Assembly: GCF_014898055.3 (NCBI RefSeq)
Contig: NW_023604861.1
Location: forward strand, 77,326,292 to 77,390,291
Length of the DNA stretch: 64,000 nt
Reading direction: 5' to 3'
Origin: Talpa occidentalis
Taxonomy: Eukaryota > Chordata > Mammalia > Eulipotyphla > Talpidae
Below, piece by piece: positions 59,221 to 64,000 of this stretch. The notes under the pieces were generated by a model that saw nothing but the letters and a program-made list of their open reading frames with translations, made no database searches and was not told where the DNA came from. A program made the position numbers and the translations under genes. Position 1 is the stretch's first letter; each line of letters begins with the position of its first letter.

Positions 59221-59486
59221 GGGCCTCCCTGGTGGCACAAGGAGCTAAGTCTCAGCACTATGAAGCTATCCTCAGCCACTGCAGCACAAGTTCAATCCCC
59301 CGCCAGGGAGATACCCATATGGCGTGAACCGGAAGCTGACCCACATGGCGCAGCAGACCTCTCCTGTCTCACCTGCTGCTCCCCTCAGCAGTGTATTTCA
59401 GTTAGTCTGACTGTTCTGCTTCCCACTGTGTCTCTGGTGGATCCTCTCACCCCCTACAGCTCTCGCCTCCACCCCAGCTCTTGTAA
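59221..59486 (+). mobile_element. tRNA-derived SINE, type B, at the same target site
   Basis: Directly abuts the duplication of the previous SINE. On its right is AGAAACACTTAACTTT (59487-59502), a diverged third copy of the same target. It lacks the usual AAATAAATAAATC tail, ending at CTCTTGTA. It also has a small internal duplication: an ATACCCATATGGCG word (near 59311) is followed by TGACCCACATGGCG (near 59337). It appears older than the SINE on its left. Confidence 0.9.
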
Positions 59487-59502
59487 GAAACACTTAACTT
59501 TC

Positions 59503-60880
59503 TCAGTTATATTTCGGTGACTCCACTTTCCTTTGAAACTAATAGGGATTCGGTATATATCAGTCAGGAATTTTGTTTGACTGCAAATTAGAGAAAATCC
59601 AACCACAGTGACTCCCACTAACTTGCATAACCGTAGGGCTGTGTGGCGGGCCAAGAGTCAACAGGTTCCTAGGCTTCCTCTGTCACATTTTTCTACCATC
59701 CGCACATCATGGCTTTAATCTTCTTGGTCACAAGATGGTTGCTGTACTTCCTGGCTTCTCATCCATGTTCCGGGAAGGAGGAAAGAGGAAGGGCAAAAGG
59801 GCAAATGTCATTTTTTTCTTTTTTTTAAAGATAGGACAACAAGCTCTTCCAGAAGTCTCACTTGGCTGACTTGGCCTATATCTCACAGTCAGTATGGAGT
59901 TGTATGAGCACCTGGGCTAGGACTGGCTGCGGAAAGAGGGGTTGTGGGTGAAGAGGAGCTGCACAGTGTCCGCTTTGCTGAACAGAACATTGAGTCCCCT
60001 GAGCACACCGCATATGTGCGTATAATGGCATTGGTGGCAGCAATCAGAAGGAAGAAGGAATAACATCATTTCCATTACTCCTGAAGGAAGTCTCTAAACA
60101 GATTTGCCTCACCTGGAAATGACAGAAGCCAGTCAACATACATTGAGACAATGGGGTTTCTTCACACTCTCTCCAAGTATCCAGCCAGCACAAGGAACAA
60201 GATGTCCTCATGGATGCCGGCCATATATTACTAACTACTTACCAACTCCCAAATAAGAGGGATGAAAGCACTCCAGTTCAGGATAATGAGTCCCCAACTC
60301 TCAGAGCAGAGCTCCATTCATCCAGGGGAAACTGAGAAAGACTGCATTGAGAAGATTAGCAGCTTCAGGAACAGGGCCCCCTGGCCTGGAAGCCAGAAGA
60401 CGGAGAAAGGCTCCTTAAGCACATGCTCCATCCTAAGGGCTGGAGTCTTGGGCGAGGCCCAGCCAGGTTCTTACATCAAGGGGAGGAGGAAGTGGAGTTG
60501 GGTCAAGGGGGAGACACATGGCTGGGGTGCCTGAGCGAGGTTGGGGGGGGCAATCACATTAACAGAGGGGCTGGCCTTTGACTCCCTTCACTTGGACTTG
60601 CTTTTATATCTATCTTTTCTACCTAGGTTTGCCAACAAACACGCCAATATGATTCCTTTTGGACATGGTTGAAAAACTACACACATTCACAGAATTTACG
60701 GGCACCAACAGCGGTCTATGGCAAAAGTTGCCACCATGCTTCACCTCTCCCTTCTGCTTCCTGCCACACATACTTCTCTGCAGCTCTCCCTCCCCTCCCC
60801 CCACCCCCCTGCCAAGAGGAGCAGGCTGTTTCTCTGCTCTGTGAGTCTGGACTCTCTGTCCTGGTGACTTGCTTTTCCCA
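59503..60880. other. old unnamed repeat and unique sequence
   Basis: The part at 59555-59890 (ATATCAGTCAGGAATTTTGT, CATCATGGCTTTAATCTTCT, GAAGGGCAAAAGGGCAAATG) has the texture of an old mammalian interspersed repeat. I cannot name it. The rest is unassigned, with a CCCC-rich patch near 60790-60812. Confidence 0.35.
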
Positions 60881-60899
60881 GTAGAACGCAGTGGATATT

Positions 60900-61198
60900 G
60901 TTTGTACAGGCTGAGCCGAGGCCTGGAGAGAACATGCCTGCTCACCCCTCTTGGGAACTCATGAGAACAGGCTAGGCTTGCCTGCTAGAGAACGAGGGGC
61001 CACGTGGAGCACAGAGGGGCAGCCCCAGCTGAGGCCATCCAAGACCAGGAGGCTCCCAGACCCTCGGGCAGCTGACTGCAGAGCACGAGTGAGCCCCGCC
61101 TAAACAGGCCAAGCTGCAGAATGGTGAACTTAATAACAGAGCTTGTTTTAAGCCATTAGGTGTTGAATGGTTTGTTAAACAGAACGAGCTAACTGGTA
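60900..61198 (+). mobile_element. old LTR (MaLR/MLT-like), 3' part
   Basis: The end GTTTTAAGCCATTAGGTGTT and GAACGAGCTAACTGGTACA matches the typical 3' end of old mammalian LTRs. Upstream GGCCACGTGGAGCACAGAGG and CCCAGCTGAGGCCATCCAAG are consistent with it. Confidence 0.6.
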
Positions 61199-61284
61199 CA
61201 CTTACTGTGTGCCAGACACTGGCTAGGTACTTTACATAATTGTCCTATTTCTAACTATGTCAATACCTATCAGTAGAATATGTG
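61199..61284 (-). mobile_element. MIR fragment, antisense
   Basis: CACTTACTGTGTGCCAGACA and CTAGGTACTTTACATAATTG are the complement of the MIR 3' half. Confidence 0.65.
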
Positions 61285-63392
61285 TTCAGGGATAAACAAG
61301 CCTCCACCCATTCCTTGTCTGCCTATTCTGTTCTGACTGAATTTCTGTGAGTTCATTTGCTCCAAGGAGCTTTCAGACTGAAAAAAAAGGACTGGTGTGC
61401 TTTTGATAATCCCTATCATTCCTTAGTCTCTCGTCAATTAAAGGTGGGCAGGGTTAGCTGGAACATACCCAACTTTTCATTCTGCATGCAGCTCTTTCGG
61501 GCGCTTTCTTGCTGTTTATAAACAAATGTAGGTTCCTGTTTCAGGGTCCAAGAGACCATCCTTTAGTGCACCATTAGAGAGTCCGAGGTACCAGAAGAAA
61601 AAGTTAAGCCGCTCCATTCTTCCTCTGCAAAAATTGGTGGATGAAAGGGTAGAATGAAACTGGTAGCTTAAGCCCTTGGCAGGAGGACAGTCACCAGAGC
61701 AGTGACCGTGACTAGTGCCAACATAGGGTGGCCTTATGCCAGGGAGGAAGGTACAGCCGCAGGCTGGTGGACTCCCGCCTGGATAGTGCACTCTGGTGAG
61801 GGTATCCTCACTCTGGATCCTCCTGTGCTATGCAAGGCACAGTTAGCCGCAGCCCCTTGGGGTAACAGACAAGTATTTAAAGTCAAGATGTCTGCCAAAA
61901 GATAATAGCTTTAAATGTAAAATTACAAATCATTATGGGTAATGTGATGCAAATTGCAATAGAAGCATTGGCAGTATTTTACTTTGACTTCATTTTTGCT
62001 TTTCTTTCATTGCTAGTCTTGTCTGAATTTGCTGCTAGGAACACTTTATTCACACACTGTTGGCCCTTTAGCTTGGGCACTGATATTGTTCACTCGGGGA
62101 GGACATGAGTGGTGGCCATGGAGACTGGAGGAGCCCTCCCTACCACACAAATTGCGGTTATCTCTAAGAGATCCAGATTTAATTTGTTTAGTGTCACTTT
62201 CTTCATTTACCCTTTGGACGGCGACTGGGAATGCTCAATTTCCACTGAAAATTGGAAGTCAATAGTAATGATTAATCCAAAAGGTATCCTTCATCAAATG
62301 CTAAGAGAAAACTTGTAAATAACCAATTGGTTGGATTTATTTCATTTATCTATGGTCCTCTGCCAGAGGAGGAAAGCCTTGTAAGAATCTGGATCCTTAA
62401 AAGGTTCAAACTCAAGTTCTGCATTTTCTTCCCAAGGGACATTAGGAAACTGAAAAGCGGTCCTTCCCTTATAGTTACCGGGAGGTAGCTATTGCAGAAT
62501 GTGAGGTCTGTCTCTAAGCAGCAACATGAGTAAAGAAGGAAACAAATAGCAAAAAAGACAAAAGTGGTGAAATATTCTTTGGAAATGATTTGTATCATTT
62601 TTTGTAAGTATAAATGACCGTCCCAAATGGTTCCAATAGTATCATCAAATGCCGCTACCATAGCAACAAATGCACCTGCCATTTCTCTGCAACCTCACTG
62701 GCAATGGCAATTAACTAGTTTGTAGTAGTGGGTTAATTTCACAGGTTACAATGTGATCTGAGTATAAGGGTTTTTTTTTATGATTTTGTTGTTAAACTGA
62801 AGTATAATTCAATATTTTGAAATAACAAGGAATACAAAAAATAAATACATTAGTCTTCTAGCTTACTATTCACTCAGGCATTTTTGATTTGTTTCATAAC
62901 TTATATTAAACATCTTACAAGAAAGAAGACTCAAATTGAGCCAAGTTGAGAAAAGAAGCCCTACCAACATATTCCCAAACACAGCAGATATCTCGAAGGG
63001 GTGAGTCCTGAGAAGATTTCTGTAAGTTCCCAGAATCTTCAGCCTAAGAATGGTCTTTCCCCGTGGGTCTGGGTGGTTCTCTTCATCTTCTTTTTCAACT
63101 TGCCTGCAGCCACCTGTTCTGAGCTCAGCGCTGTAGTGACAAGGAAACCCTGAGGCTAAACATTGAGCTGATTTCCCAGAATCTCAGGTAGCAAGAGAGA
63201 GGGGTGGTAACTTCTTGGATATGAGCATGTATTGACACATGAAATGTGGCTGTCACGTGCTCCACAATTCTGCCCAGCTCCTGGGGACAGGGAGGAAAGT
63301 CAATTCACTAGGAAAAGCTGTAGAGGTTTTACTGCATTTTCATGAGAAGGAGGAAGTTTCTACATGCTGGAAACTCAGACCAAACTCAAATG
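61285..63392. other. unassigned sequence with candidate regulatory block
   Basis: Repeat-poor. The part at 61880-62330 is AT-rich and has an octamer word ATGCAAAT (61947-61954) and ATGATTAATCC. A CCATAGCAAC word (near 62657) resembles an RFX half-site. A minus-strand frame of 110 codons (62350-62682) has a hydrophobic stretch but no recognised family. No exon called. Confidence 0.35.
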
Positions 63393-63396
63393 AACC

Positions 63397-63880
63397 TGTT
63401 AGGGGGAAATGATGTCCTGAGTTAATCCCATACAGGCTTTGTGGACCCCACCCCCACTCCAGACTAAAGCCATCAAGACATTGGGAAAGACAAATCCCAT
63501 CACCACCAAGGAAGGGTGGCTGGGACCTGAGGGTGGAGTTGGGCGGCCAGGTTGGATATAAAAAACCAAACACGTGGGCCTTGGGCTCTCTCTGGCTCGC
63601 GATCGCTCGCCTCCTGGCTTCACCGCTCCTGGCTGGCGGCCAACTCTGAGAGCGCCATTTTGGGATTCCTGATCGGCGGATCGGGTAGGACTCATTTAAA
63701 ACTTTGTCTCCCACTTTTCTCCCAGAGCTGTACATTTCCTCATTTCCCCTTCCCTTGTAAATAAACCTTTTATTAACCTTTCACGTGTGCCTGCAGTAGA
63801 GCATTGATAAGTCCTTTTAAGCGCGCGGGTGAGGACCCACAGTCAGGCACCCCGTTTTGTATCGGGGTTGCTCTACAACA
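63397..63880 (+). mobile_element. solo or terminal LTR, family 3 (ERV1-like)
   Basis: A 484-bp LTR from TGTTAGGGGGAAATG to GCTCTACAACA with 4-bp duplication AACC (63393-63396 and 63881-63884). Its ends are inverted (TGTT and AACA). A clean TATA box GATATAAAAAA lies at 63556-63566 and AATAAA at 63760-63765, about 200 bases downstream, giving a clear U3-R-U5 layout. The matching duplication on both sides shows it is solo. The GC-rich R-U5 (63585-63690) holds many CpG sites, suggesting a rather recent insertion. Confidence 0.88.
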
Positions 63881-64000
63881 AACCCATGGCTGGAACTGTT
63901 CGTTCTGATAAAAGTGCTCCCATTTCTTGTATTTGATGCTTGCCCTTGAGTACTGGCAGTCCCCTGCCTGTGAGGTCTGCCAGCCCAGGCGTCTCCTCCC

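Noticed and set aside
2464..59486. The many repeated units as a CRISPR array or tandem satellite.
   Set aside because: The units are dispersed SINEs on both strands with separate target duplications, not regularly spaced repeats.
10313..59486. The tRNA-like heads with A and B boxes as tRNA genes.
   Set aside because: They do not fold as complete tRNAs, continue into a SINE body and end in A-rich tails.
62350..62682. A 110-codon minus-strand frame with a hydrophobic segment.
   Set aside because: No known family, and nothing around it suggests a transcript. Kept only as a note.
63550..63770. The TATA box and CpG-rich segment as a host gene promoter.
   Set aside because: They lie inside an LTR with clear ends and target duplication, so they are the retroviral promoter.

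Overview
This is mammalian nuclear DNA from a gene-poor, repeat-rich interval. Old MIR, L2 and MLT1-type elements shared by all placental mammals are present. They are overlain by L1 copies and by many copies of one lineage-specific, tRNA-derived SINE. There is no Alu, B1/B2, carnivore SINE, Bov-tA or BovB, so primates, rodents, carnivores and ruminants are unlikely. The SINE family points to another laurasiatherian. My first guess is a rhinolophoid bat, but I cannot name the family from sequence alone. I see no convincing protein-coding exon, no functional RNA gene and no CRISPR array. The open frames are short and mostly fall inside repeats.

Layout. 0.6-5.3 kb holds four solo LTRs of one family, each with a 5-bp target duplication. 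5.3-11.8 kb is old repeats (MIR, L1M, MLT1) and a repeat-free AT-rich block near 8.4-9.1 kb. 11.8-14.9 kb is a 5'-truncated dead L1 with a nested SINE. 15.8-16.7 kb is an old antisense L1 with a nested SINE. 16.7-34.2 kb is mostly unique sequence with scattered SINE, MIR, L1 and MLT1 copies. 34.2-36.7 kb has a solo LTR inserted inside the target duplication of a SINE, followed by further SINEs. 38.6-40.7 kb has three degenerate LTR-like units. 41.3-43.7 kb has two older antisense LTRs, one interrupted by another LTR. 48.9-59.5 kb is a SINE-dense stretch of ten copies, including a SINE split by a solo LTR and two SINEs at the same target site. The window ends with a promoter-bearing LTR at 63.4-63.9 kb.

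The repeats date one another. L1 is older than the SINE (SINEs sit inside L1), and the SINE is older than the LTR family at 34.2 and 57.9 kb (that LTR splits two SINE insertions). The most interesting observation is at 41.8-41.9 kb. There the region downstream of the TATA box of an LTR matches the non-tRNA body of the SINE family, which suggests the SINE body and a retroviral R-U5 share an origin.

AT-rich, repeat-free blocks at about 8.4-9.1, 32.7-33.1, 37.2-37.5 and 61.9-62.3 kb look like candidate conserved non-coding or enhancer sequence, but this rests on composition and motifs only.
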